Both the position numbers and the translations under genes were made by a program. Shown here piece by piece: positions 1-6,462 of a DNA stretch of 6,825 nucleotides. Every line of letters starts with the position of its first letter. Within the stretch, counting starts at the first letter, position 1. The stretch is from Phycisphaerales bacterium (GTDB lineage: Bacteria > Planctomycetota > Phycisphaerae > Tepidisphaerales > Tepidisphaeraceae): positions 2,394 to 9,218 of the forward strand of contig PMAK01000025.1 of the NCBI GenBank assembly GCA_003153655.1, written 5' to 3'. The notes under the pieces were generated by a model. That model did not search any database, was not told the origin of the DNA, and saw nothing but the letters and a program-made list of their open reading frames with translations.

Positions 1-525
1 GATGGAGCCATAACCGCCGGTGGAGCGCCAGGCGAGGGGGGCGACGCCCTTGATACGGCGAACGAGTACCGCCATTTTCTGTTTGCCGGCAGGTTCGTCC
101 TTTAGTTCCGAACGAACGTCATAAACTCGGGTCACCAGGTTTTTGGATTCTTCCTCGAATGTGGTGATGACAATTGTATTCTGGTCGACGTCGTAAACGA
201 GGCGGGTATACATTCCGCCGACGTGGTCGAGCAACCTGGTTAATGCTTCGCGGAGGGGGAGGTCGGACAGGTCGATCGTGACAGGCAAGTCGCGCGTGAC
301 GCGGGCCTCCTGCAGCGCGTCCCAATTGACCAAGATGTCGTGGCCCGTTGCTTGTTTGAGTTGAGCGATAACGTCGATCAGCCCTGCGCCGGATATTCGC
401 ATTTGGCCGACGGATTGGTCGAGCGGCGCGGGTTGTGTCGACGGACCATCGGCGGCAAACGAACGCGGGGTCCACAACAACATCATCGCCGCACACAAAG
501 CAGCCACGAAAATCCGGCTTCGCAT
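1..525 (-). CDS. Secreted STN (secretin/TonB short N-terminal)-like domain protein, 3' end outside window
   Basis: I translated this by hand from the ATG at 523-525 (minus strand). It gives 175 residues with no stop before the window edge, so the C-terminus is missing. Residues 1-25 look like a Sec signal peptide: an Arg-rich start, a hydrophobic stretch (IFVAALCAAMMLLW) and a small-residue cleavage region ending SFAA. Residues 42-121 match the STN pattern: a helix (DVIAQLKQATG), a strand (DILVNWDAL), a strand and helix (PVTIDLSDLPLREALTRLL) and a closing TIVITT strand. From 133 the TRVYDVRSEL segment and then LAWRSTGGYGSI resemble the domain that follows STN in many planctomycete envelope proteins (family knowledge from memory). 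A Shine-Dalgarno GGAG (complement of 533-536) lies 7 nt before the ATG. It is probably periplasmic, either a secretin-like or a stand-alone planctomycete protein. The precise role is unknown. The gene lies 170 bp downstream of the TPR membrane protein gene on the same strand. Confidence 0.8.
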   Translation of the reverse strand, partial: MRSRIFVAALCAAMMLLWTPRSFAADGPSTQPAPLDQSVGQMRISGAGLIDVIAQLKQATGHDILVNWDALQEARVTRDLPVTIDLSDLPLREALTRLLDHVGGMYTRLVYDVDQNTIVITTFEEESKNLVTRVYDVRSELKDEPAGKQKMAVLVRRIKGVAPLAWRSTGGYGSI

Positions 526-695
526 ATTGATTCTCCGCACAAATCCGATATCAAGCGGTCAACGCAGTTTATAACGCTTTGGCTGGGCACAATATTGTAT
601 TGGAATTTTATATTTCGTTTTCAAACAATAAGAGCGGGAACGACGTTGCAGAAAATCACTCTTGGCTGCCGCCGCTGGATTTCGGGGGTTTGGGC
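526..695 (-). promoter_or_regulatory. Intergenic region, likely promoter of the STN-domain gene
   Basis: This 170-bp gap separates the stop of the TPR membrane protein gene from the start of the STN-domain gene, both on the minus strand. It is markedly AT-rich at about 586-632, against GC-rich surroundings. On the minus strand a TTGAAA (complement of 619-624) precedes a TACAAT (complement of 594-599), but the 19-bp spacer is longer than ideal. A perfect 10-bp palindrome, ACAATATTGT, lies at 589-598 and overlaps that -10 candidate, so it could be an operator. I found no convincing hairpin plus T-run terminator for the upstream gene. The promoter call rests only on base composition and weak hexamer matches. 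Confidence 0.35.
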
Positions 696-2396
696 TCAGG
701 GGGTTGAGTTTTGGCTGGTGGCCTGAAGATTCGTTAATTTCTGTTGGACTTCCGGCCAATCCGGGCGGAGATTGAGGGCGATTTTGAATTGTCGGATGGC
801 AGCTTGGCGGGAGCCGAAGGCGACGTTCCATTCGCCGAGGATGTAGTGAGATTGGGCGTAGTCGGGGCGTATGGTTATGGCTTGTTCTAGGAGTTCGTGG
901 GCGCGATCTCTTAGCTTTGGGTCTTTTCGGTCGTAGGCCTCCTGGCCTAATAGTTGGGCGTAGTTGGTCATTGTGGCGACGGGATCTGAGCCGGAACTGT
1001 TGTTGGTTAGGAGCCATTCGTATTGCTGTGTTGCGCCGACGTAGTCGCCTGTGTCTGTCAGCAGGTTCGCCAGGTTGTTGCGGGCGGTGGCGTCGTTGGG
1101 TTGGATCGCCAGGGCTTTTTGGTATTCGGCGATGGCTGTGGGCCATTGATGGCGTTCCTGGGCGATGCGGGCGAAGCCGTCGTGGGGGCCGGCGGCGATG
1201 GGGTTGGTGTTTAGCCATTGGGTGCAGAAGGAGACGTCGTTGGCGTAATACTCGCCGCGAAGAAAACTCACCGTGGCGAGGAGGATTGTCCAGACGACGG
1301 CGAAGATCGTCGCGGCTCGGCGGATGCGCTGCTGGGCGATGCGGTCGATCAGGACGGCCGCAGCGAGAGCGGGCAGCGCGAGGATGGCCAGTGCGGCGTA
1401 TCGCTCGGAATATCCGGCTTCCTGCTGGAGGATGTGGGCGGTTGGGAGTTGGAGGAGGATGAACCAGCCGAGCCAGAAGATTGCGGAAAGGCGCACGGCT
1501 TTTTGGCTGAGGGTTGTGCCGAGTGCGATCAGGATTACTACCGCGCCTGTCAGAATGCAGAGTGGGGCGTCGAACCAGACCTTGAACGGTGGTTCGTAGC
1601 GGAGAGCCATGAAAGGGGCGATTCCGGCTTGGAGGCCATAGAGCAATGATTGCAAGGGTTCGAGCGGATGTTGTGCGATTGTTACGTGGAGATTCGATTG
1701 GCCGAATACGAAATGTCTCGCGAGAAAGTAGAGGGCGAGAATTAGGCCGAGGAGTAGATATCGGCTGATGTATGCGGTTGCGGCTCGCCGGCGCTGAGAC
1801 AGGCCTAGCAAATCCGCGAGAAGAAAAATCGCCGGCAGGACGACGGCTTGTTCTTTGCAGAGCAGTGCGGCGATGTCCATCACGATCGCCAGCCAGAATG
1901 ATCTACAGCTTTTTCCCAGATAGGCCCATGTTGCGAGCAGAATGAACAAAGCGGGCAGGAGCGTTTCGCGGCCGGAGGCGGCGGGATAGACGCATTCGGA
2001 AATCGCGGGGTGTACCGCGAACCATGTGGATGCGATCAGGGCGGCCAGCCAATTGAGATTAAACATTGAACGGCGGAGGAGCGCGTAAACGGCGAGCATC
2101 ACGGCGCCGGCGAGGATCGCGTTGAACAAATGATATGGCCCGGGGTTTTGGCCCCAGAGATTCATCTGAAGAGCGAAGGTGGTGCGTGTCAGCGGGCGGT
2201 AGTACGGGAAATTCAGATAGTGCGGCTCGCGGAAGATTCGGAATAGGTCGTTCAGATGCCGGATTGGGAATTGTTTTTCGATGACTTCGTGGTCGTCGTA
2301 GATGAATTGGTTGGACCAGGAGGCGGTGGCGTAAAGCGACGTAATGAGCGCGGCCGTCAGGAGGGGGAGGATGCGGCGCGGGCGGCCGGTTTGCAT
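696..2396 (-). CDS. TMTC-like polytopic membrane protein with C-terminal TPR repeats, putative GT-C glycosyltransferase
   Basis: The protein has 566 residues from the ATG at 2394-2396. The frame stays open to an ATG at 2534, but that extension runs through an inverted repeat and is polar and atypical. The chosen start is followed by basic residues (RPRR) and a first membrane helix (about 9-27). Residues 31-37 (FIYDDHE) put an Asp pair (D34, D35) just after helix 1, where GT-C glycosyltransferases carry their catalytic acidic motif. YYRPLTR (65-71), PYHLFNA (87-93), HPAISECV...GRETLLPALF (129-151) and LCKEQAVVLPAIFLL (179-193) resemble conserved segments of TMTC O-mannosyltransferases. Further hydrophobic helices run to about 376. 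Residues about 403-546 contain roughly four TPR units, for example TAIAEYQKALAIQPNDA. I infer a membrane enzyme that transfers sugar from a lipid-linked donor, with the TPRs binding substrate. Donor and target are unknown, and many bacterial relatives are simply called TPR proteins. No clear Shine-Dalgarno is present. Confidence 0.8.
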   Translation of the reverse strand: MQTGRPRRILPLLTAALITSLYATASWSNQFIYDDHEVIEKQFPIRHLNDLFRIFREPHYLNFPYYRPLTRTTFALQMNLWGQNPGPYHLFNAILAGAVMLAVYALLRRSMFNLNWLAALIASTWFAVHPAISECVYPAASGRETLLPALFILLATWAYLGKSCRSFWLAIVMDIAALLCKEQAVVLPAIFLLADLLGLSQRRRAATAYISRYLLLGLILALYFLARHFVFGQSNLHVTIAQHPLEPLQSLLYGLQAGIAPFMALRYEPPFKVWFDAPLCILTGAVVILIALGTTLSQKAVRLSAIFWLGWFILLQLPTAHILQQEAGYSERYAALAILALPALAAAVLIDRIAQQRIRRAATIFAVVWTILLATVSFLRGEYYANDVSFCTQWLNTNPIAAGPHDGFARIAQERHQWPTAIAEYQKALAIQPNDATARNNLANLLTDTGDYVGATQQYEWLLTNNSSGSDPVATMTNYAQLLGQEAYDRKDPKLRDRAHELLEQAITIRPDYAQSHYILGEWNVAFGSRQAAIRQFKIALNLRPDWPEVQQKLTNLQATSQNSTP

Positions 2397-2419
2397 GGGG
2401 GGATTGTAGAAGAATATTA

Positions 2420-2502
2420 GCCACAGATAAAAATCAGATGCACACAGATAAAATGCGCATTGAATTTGTCTCATCTGTGTGTATTTGATTTTGATCTGTG
2501 GC
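2420..2502. repeat. Long imperfect inverted repeat with ATCTGTG/CACAGAT cores
   Basis: The left arm (2420-2449) and right arm (2473-2502) pair at 27 of 30 positions around a 23-nt loop. Two of the three mismatches (2437/2485 and 2440/2482) become G-U pairs if the RNA is transcribed rightward. Each arm contains two CACAGAT cores (ATCTGTG in the right arm) exactly 21 bp apart, so the core occurs four times. The loop holds a smaller palindrome, AATGCGCATT (2452-2461). The element fills most of the gap between the divergent TPR membrane protein gene and moeA. It resembles dispersed intergenic palindromes with ATCTGTG cores that I recall from several bacterial phyla, but I cannot check copy number here. 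Alternatives are a mobile REP- or MITE-like element, a divergent operator, or an RNA leader structure. Confidence 0.85.
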
Positions 2503-2533
2503 CAACTCCTCATTTGAATTATCATGAGCGGCA

Positions 2534-3742
2534 ATGGGCGAGCTGGAAGTTTCAGATTTGATGACTGTGCAGCAGGCGATGGAGATCATTGATGCGGCGG
2601 AGGTCCTCGTGCGCGCGGAGCGGGTGGAGCTTTCGCGGTGTGCGGGGCGGCATTTGTTGGAGGATTTGAAGTGTGATCGGGATGCGCCGCCGTTTGATAA
2701 GAGTTTGATGGATGGATATGCGGTGCGGGCGGCGGATTTGGGGAAGTTGCCGCGGGAATTGATTGTGGTGGATCGGATCGCGGCGGGGGCGTCGGCGGCT
2801 GGGCCGCTGCACGAGGGGGAGGCGATGGCGATCATGACCGGGGCTCCGTTGCCTAGCGGCGCGAATGCGGTTGTGCCGGTTGAGCAGGTGGAGGTTGTTG
2901 GTGGATCGAATCGGGCGCGGTTTCGGGAGCCGACGGGATTTGGGCGATTTATCGCGCGTAAGGGAAGTGATGCGGCGGCGGGGTCGGTGGTGCTGAAGAA
3001 GGGGGCGCGATTGGAGGCGGCGCAGGTTGCGGTGGCGGCGAGTATCGGTGTTGTGGATGTTCCGGTGTTTGGCGTGCCATCGGTCGCGGTGCTGGGGACG
3101 GGGGATGAACTGGTGTTGCCGGGAGATGTTCCGGCGGCGAATCAGATTCGTTCTTGCAACAATCCGATGCTATTGACGCTTTTGCAGCGGCAGCCGTGTT
3201 GGGCGGTTGATTTGGGATTGGTGAAGGATGATCCGGCGATGATCGCCAATCGGATTGAGGCGGGGCTTGAAAATGATGTATTGCTGATCACGGGCGGGAT
3301 GAGCATGGGGGAGCGGGATTATGTGCCGGGGATTCTTCGGCGGCTTGGGGCGGAGATGAAGATTACCAAGCTGCGGATCAAGCCTGGGAAGCCGTTTGTG
3401 TTTGCGAAAATGCCGGGGGGAAAATTTGTTTTTGGGTTGCCGGGAAATCCGGTGAGCGCGTTTGTCTGCACGATTTGTTTTGTATCGCGGCTGGTGGAAC
3501 GGATGGCGGGGGGGACGCCGCGATGGAATATGCGGGCGGCTCCGCTGGCGCGATCGCTGGTTGCGAATGGGAATCGGACGTTTTTTCAGCCGGCGATTTT
3601 TGATGGACGGGGGGTGATGCCGTTGCATTGGAAAGGGTCGGCGGATGTGTTTACGCTGGGTGAGGCGAACGCGCTGATTGTGAGGCCGGAGAATCAGGAG
3701 GCGTTGTCGGCTGGGGCGATTGTGGAGTTTATGGAGCTATAG
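2534..3742 (+). CDS. moeA: Molybdopterin molybdenumtransferase MoeA
   Basis: This 402-residue protein is close to the usual MoeA length of about 400-410. It is expected to insert molybdate into adenylylated molybdopterin, the last common step of molybdenum cofactor synthesis in the cytoplasm. Visible signatures are MDGYAVR (59-65), MTGAPLP (101-107), the RKGSD segment with D146, GTGDELVLPG (188-197), TGGMSMGERDY (253-263, D262), KPGKP (283-287) and GLPGNPVSA (301-309). These include counterparts of the E. coli active-site acidic residues D59, D142, E188 and D259. The C-terminal domain IV is present (about 328-402). The start at 2534 lacks a good Shine-Dalgarno. An in-frame ATG at 2561 is an alternative that would remove nine residues and still keep the family's first helix. 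No other molybdenum cofactor gene is in the window. It is followed after 3 nt by an uncharacterised gene, probably in the same operon. Confidence 0.96.
   Translation: MGELEVSDLMTVQQAMEIIDAAEVLVRAERVELSRCAGRHLLEDLKCDRDAPPFDKSLMDGYAVRAADLGKLPRELIVVDRIAAGASAAGPLHEGEAMAIMTGAPLPSGANAVVPVEQVEVVGGSNRARFREPTGFGRFIARKGSDAAAGSVVLKKGARLEAAQVAVAASIGVVDVPVFGVPSVAVLGTGDELVLPGDVPAANQIRSCNNPMLLTLLQRQPCWAVDLGLVKDDPAMIANRIEAGLENDVLLITGGMSMGERDYVPGILRRLGAEMKITKLRIKPGKPFVFAKMPGGKFVFGLPGNPVSAFVCTICFVSRLVERMAGGTPRWNMRAAPLARSLVANGNRTFFQPAIFDGRGVMPLHWKGSADVFTLGEANALIVRPENQEALSAGAIVEFMEL
3733..3736 (+). promoter_or_regulatory. Shine-Dalgarno GGAG inside the end of moeA, serving the next gene
   Basis: GGAG lies within the last moeA codons, 9 nt upstream of the ATG at 3746. 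It supports that start and suggests that translation of the downstream gene is coupled to moeA. Confidence 0.6.
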
Positions 3743-3745
3743 AAT

Positions 3746-4312
3746 ATGGAATCGCAGACGGATGTATTGTCGTCGCGGGCTCGGGAGATTTTGAGCATTA
3801 ACCCGTCGGCGTATCAAAGCCTGGTTGTTGTTGGGGCTGGGAACGATCAGGCGAAGCGGATGCTGGAGGGGCTTTCGGCTCAAGACATCTTTTTGGAAAG
3901 TGCGTCGAAATCGGGAGAGCAGCGGAATGCGACGCTGGCGGGGCTTTGGCTTTTTCATGATTGGCTGGATGAATCGCATACGATCAGCCAATCGATTCAT
4001 TCGGCTACGGGAAGTTTCTGGCATGCGATTATGCACCGGCGCGAGGGGGATTTTTCTAATAGCAAATATTGGTATGCGCGCGTGACTGGGCATCCGGTGT
4101 TGCCGACGCTTGCGGCGCAGGCGGGCGATGTTTTGCGTCAGGAGCCGGCGGATAAGGGTTTGCTTCGATTGATCGCCAATGGGTGGAATCCGAATGCGTT
4201 CGTTGATCTTGTGGAAGCGGTTTACAACGATAAATCAGATGCGCGGCGCGGTCTGGCCGTGCGGTTGCAGCAGTTGGAGTGGAAGGTGCTGTTTGAGTTT
4301 TGTGCGCGATGA
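3746..4312 (+). CDS. Conserved uncharacterised protein with FWHAIMHRRE motif
   Basis: The 188-residue soluble protein has no signal peptide or membrane segment. I cannot assign a function. It does look like a family I recall from planctomycetes and related bacteria, whose hallmark is the central block here: AGLWLFHDWLDESHTISQ (65-82), then TGSFWHAIMHRREGDFSNSK (88-107) and YWYARVTGHPVL (108-119). That stretch is dense in conserved-looking polar residues (H71, D72, D75, E76, H78, H93, H97, R98, E100, D102, N105, R112, H116), which suggests an active or metal-binding site. A second block, NPNAFVDLVEAVY (148-160), and a C-terminal QQLEWKVLFEFC (175-186) complete the pattern. The protein looks mostly helical. 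The gene starts 3 nt after the moeA stop codon with a Shine-Dalgarno inside moeA, so the two are very likely cotranscribed. A link to molybdenum or pterin chemistry is possible but rests only on position. Confidence 0.85.
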   Translation: MESQTDVLSSRAREILSINPSAYQSLVVVGAGNDQAKRMLEGLSAQDIFLESASKSGEQRNATLAGLWLFHDWLDESHTISQSIHSATGSFWHAIMHRREGDFSNSKYWYARVTGHPVLPTLAAQAGDVLRQEPADKGLLRLIANGWNPNAFVDLVEAVYNDKSDARRGLAVRLQQLEWKVLFEFCAR

Positions 4313-4322
4313 TGCGCGGGGT

Positions 4323-5126
4323 TCAGACGCCAGCGCCGACTGCTTCAGTGACATGAACGACGGCGTTTCGGAAAATTTGCAGGCCTTGCCCTTCGGAGGA
4401 CAGGGGGGCGCGGCTTGTCCAGGCGAAATGTTGGAGGGGATCGACATATCGTTCGGGGTGGGGCATCAGGCCGAAAACGAGGCCGGTGGAGTCGCAGATG
4501 CCGGCGATGTCATCGACTGATCCATTGGGATTGTTTGGGGATTTTCCCGCGGCGGGTGATCCATCTTCGTTGGCATAGACGAGGGCGACCTGGTTTTGGT
4601 CCCACAGCGCTTGCCGGACCGCATCGTCGGCTGGGACGAATTTACCTTCACCGTGCGCTATTGGCAGGTCTATCGGGCCGATGTTTTTGGTCCAGATACA
4701 TTTGTCGCCACGAGGGGCGAGATGGATCCATCGATCGATGAATCGGCCGCTGTCGTTGTTTGTGAGGGTAGCGGTTTGGCCGGTGCGGCCAGCCAAGGGG
4801 CCCGGGAGGAGGTCGGTCTTAACCAGAATTTGGAATCCGTTGCAGATGCCGATGACGGGTTTACCGGCTTCGATGAATCGGCGGAGGGGGTCGCCGAGGT
4901 GGTGGACGAGTTGGTTGGCGAGGATTTTGCCGGCGGCGATGTCGTCGCCGTAGCTAAAGCCGCCGGGGAAGGCGAGGATTTCAAATTGATCGAGGGTTGC
5001 GGGGTTTTCGAGAATGCGATTGATATGGAGTGATTCGGTGCGTGCGCCGGCGAGCTGGAAGGCGTAGGCGGTTTCGCCGTCACAATTGGTGCCGGCAGCG
5101 CGGAGGATCAAGGCTCTGGGCTTCAT
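4323..5126 (-). CDS. purQ: Phosphoribosylformylglycinamidine synthase subunit PurQ (glutaminase)
   Basis: The 267-residue protein is a class I glutamine amidotransferase. It releases ammonia from glutamine for the PurL subunit, which converts FGAR to FGAM in de novo purine synthesis (cytoplasm). The start RALILRAAGTNCDGE (4-18) is typical of PurQ, as is FPGGFSYGDDIAAGKI (53-68). The nucleophile is C95 in GICNGFQIL (93-101), and the other triad residues are H223 and E225 in MPHPERYV (221-228). HGEGKF (158-163) and NPNGSVDDIAGI (199-210) are further family signatures. At 267 residues it is longer than the Bacillus form of about 227 and matches the longer PurQ type, with extra residues near 137-155 and at the C-terminus. 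No purL or purS lies in the window, so the partners are encoded elsewhere. No clear Shine-Dalgarno precedes the ATG (complement of 5124-5126). The gene converges on the plus-strand gene ending at 4312, with a 10-nt gap. Confidence 0.96.
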   Translation of the reverse strand: MKPRALILRAAGTNCDGETAYAFQLAGARTESLHINRILENPATLDQFEILAFPGGFSYGDDIAAGKILANQLVHHLGDPLRRFIEAGKPVIGICNGFQILVKTDLLPGPLAGRTGQTATLTNNDSGRFIDRWIHLAPRGDKCIWTKNIGPIDLPIAHGEGKFVPADDAVRQALWDQNQVALVYANEDGSPAAGKSPNNPNGSVDDIAGICDSTGLVFGLMPHPERYVDPLQHFAWTSRAPLSSEGQGLQIFRNAVVHVTEAVGAGV

Positions 5127-5150
5127 TGGGGTTATTTTAAGGGTTTGGCG

Positions 5151-5162
5151 TGTAATGTTACA
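5151..5162. promoter_or_regulatory. Small dyad TGTAA-TG-TTACA in the divergent purQ/pilus ATPase region
   Basis: A perfect 5-bp inverted repeat with a 2-bp centre sits 24 bp upstream of the purQ start codon and about 16 bp upstream of the pilus ATPase promoter candidate. The position suits a transcription-factor operator, but a dyad this short can arise by chance. Confidence 0.25.
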
Positions 5163-5178
5163 GGGTGGGCGAATTTCG

Positions 5179-5206
5179 TTGCGTAAGATGGGGTTGGCGG
5201 GATAAT
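5179..5206 (+). promoter_or_regulatory. Candidate sigma70-type promoter for the pilus ATPase operon
   Basis: TTGCGT (5179-5184) and GATAAT (5201-5206) are separated by 16 bp. The -10 hexamer matches TATAAT at five of six positions, while the -35 matches mainly in its TTG. Transcription would start near 5213, leaving a leader of about 60 nt with the Shine-Dalgarno at 5257-5264. The GTTGCG..AAGA..GG sequence covering the -35 recurs at 5249-5262. Confidence 0.4.
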
Positions 5207-5256
5207 ATTCGGTAGGAATTTGCGAGGATTTGTTGCCTACCTAAATTTGTTGCGCA

Positions 5257-5264
5257 AGAAGGAA
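5257..5264 (+). promoter_or_regulatory. Shine-Dalgarno AGAAGGAA fixing the pilus ATPase start
   Basis: This purine-rich AGAAGGAA sits about 8 nt before the ATG at 5272. It supports that start and therefore the reality of the protein's 33-residue N-terminal extension. Confidence 0.7.
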
Positions 5265-5271
5265 CCCAACC

Positions 5272-6462
5272 ATGTCAGGTAAAAGCAGCCGCGGCGAGCA
5301 GATTGTTGAAAATGCGGATATTGATCGTGACACGCCGCAGCCTGAGATTCATGTGGAGGAGCGTCGGTTGACGCTGCACGATTTTCTGAAGACCTGCGTG
5401 AAGAGCGGGGGCTCGGACGTTCATCTTCAGTCGGGGAGCACGCCGATGGTTCGGGTGGATGGGCGGGCGCGGTTTATGGATTGCTCGCCGCCGAATGACG
5501 ACGCGATGAAGGAATACGTCGATCAGATCATGAACAGCCAGGCGGAGCCGGCGGACAAGCGGAACATACTCGACCATAAAGGTGCGGTGGACGTGGCATA
5601 TATTTTGCCGAACGTCGCGCGGTTCAGGACCAATATTTTCCATAGCCGCGAAAAGTATGCGATCGTGATGCGTCGGATCGTGGCGAAGATTCCGGATTTC
5701 GGCGAATTGAATTTGCCGCCGCAGGTGGAAGAGCTTTCCGATCACCATCGCGGGATCATCATCGTTTCTGGAACGACCGGCTCGGGAAAATCGACGACGC
5801 TGGCGGCGATCATCGGGAAGATCAACCGGACGCGCTGCGAGCGGATCATTACGGTTGAAGACCCGATCGAATACCAGCACGAGAATGCCAAAAGCCTGGT
5901 GAGCCAGGTGGAAGTGGGCACGGACAGCGAGAGCTATGAGTACGCATTGCGTTCGATGATGCGTCAGGACCCGGATACGATCCTGATCGGGGAAATGCGC
6001 GATACCTTTTCGCTTTCGACGGCACTGCGGGCCGCTGATACGGGGCACCTGGTTTTCACGACTGTTCACGCGACGAATGCATCGATGACGATCGAGCGCA
6101 TGGTTTCGCTGTTTGATCCGCTGCAGAAGGAATTGCAACAGACGCAGTTGGGGTTGAATCTGGTGGCGGTGCTTTGCCAGCGATTGGCGAAGCGGCGGGA
6201 TGGGAAGGGGCGCGTGCCGGTGGTTGAGATCATGCAGGCTACGCCGCTGGTACGGAAATATATTCTTGAAGGGGAATTTGAGAAGCTCAAGGGGACGGTG
6301 GGCAATCGCGAGGCGGGCTGCCAGAGCTTCGATCAGCATTTGACGGATTTGTTCCAGAAGCAAATCATCGACGTGGCGGAAGCGAAACGGCTGGCGTCGA
6401 ACGTGGATGCGTTGAACTTGGCGCTGCGCGGGATCGGCAACAGCGATAGCCGGCTGCGGTGA
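5272..6462 (+). CDS. pilT: PilT/PilU-family type IV pilus retraction ATPase
   Basis: The 396-residue cytoplasmic hexameric ATPase is expected to power pilus retraction (twitching, DNA uptake, surface sensing). Residues about 34-135 form the N-terminal PAS-like domain, with the SGGSDVHLQSG signature (45-55). The RecA-like domain has Walker A GTTGSGKST (167-175), an Asp box ITVEDPIEYQH (193-203), Walker B ILIGEMRD (237-244) with catalytic E241, and a His box TGHLVFTTVHA (257-267). LCQRLAKR (301-308) is also conserved. The tail after 323 (ATPLVRKYILEGEFEKLK, then CQSFDQHLTDLF) resembles proteobacterial PilU more than canonical PilT, which has AIRNLIREGK there. The symbol is therefore a family label. 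Residues 1-33 are an acidic, probably disordered extension absent from short PilT proteins. No other pilus gene is visible. The stop codon overlaps the next gene's start codon (TGATG). Confidence 0.93.
   Translation: MSGKSSRGEQIVENADIDRDTPQPEIHVEERRLTLHDFLKTCVKSGGSDVHLQSGSTPMVRVDGRARFMDCSPPNDDAMKEYVDQIMNSQAEPADKRNILDHKGAVDVAYILPNVARFRTNIFHSREKYAIVMRRIVAKIPDFGELNLPPQVEELSDHHRGIIIVSGTTGSGKSTTLAAIIGKINRTRCERIITVEDPIEYQHENAKSLVSQVEVGTDSESYEYALRSMMRQDPDTILIGEMRDTFSLSTALRAADTGHLVFTTVHATNASMTIERMVSLFDPLQKELQQTQLGLNLVAVLCQRLAKRRDGKGRVPVVEIMQATPLVRKYILEGEFEKLKGTVGNREAGCQSFDQHLTDLFQKQIIDVAEAKRLASNVDALNLALRGIGNSDSRLR

Noticed and set aside
340..726. 128-codon plus-strand frame spanning the intergenic region
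   Set aside because: It runs antisense through the signal peptide of the STN gene and the AT-rich promoter region, has no ribosome site that I can see, and shows no family pattern.
559..1218. 219-codon minus-strand frame overlapping the end of the TPR gene
   Set aside because: The Arg/Pro-rich composition is typical of a shifted frame. The overlapping frame encodes clear TPR repeats.
917..1649. Plus-strand open frames opposite the TPR membrane protein gene
   Set aside because: Low-complexity Gly/Arg/Trp-rich or acidic translations with no homology signal. They are shadows of the real minus-strand gene.
2420..2502. CRISPR-like reading of the four ATCTGTG/CACAGAT cores
   Set aside because: The cores are 7 bp, arranged as two inverted pairs, and lack long direct repeats with unique spacers. 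An inverted repeat explains them fully.
2397..2534. N-terminal extension of the TPR membrane protein to an ATG at 2534
   Set aside because: The extra 46 residues are translated from the inverted repeat, are polar and unlike the family, and would overlap the moeA start. The ATG at 2396 gives the expected short basic N-terminus before the first membrane helix.
4313..4322. Bidirectional terminator between the convergent genes
   Set aside because: The gap is only 10 nt, and neither it nor the flanking bases form a clear GC-rich hairpin followed by a T-run.
4596..5033. 145-codon plus-strand frame inside purQ
   Set aside because: It is antisense to a PurQ with an intact catalytic triad, and its acidic composition follows from the complementary codons.
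5275..6363. 362-codon open frame antisense to the pilus ATPase
   Set aside because: It is rich in Arg, His and Pro with no recognisable motif, and fully overlaps a gene with every PilT signature. The strand base skew removes antisense stops.
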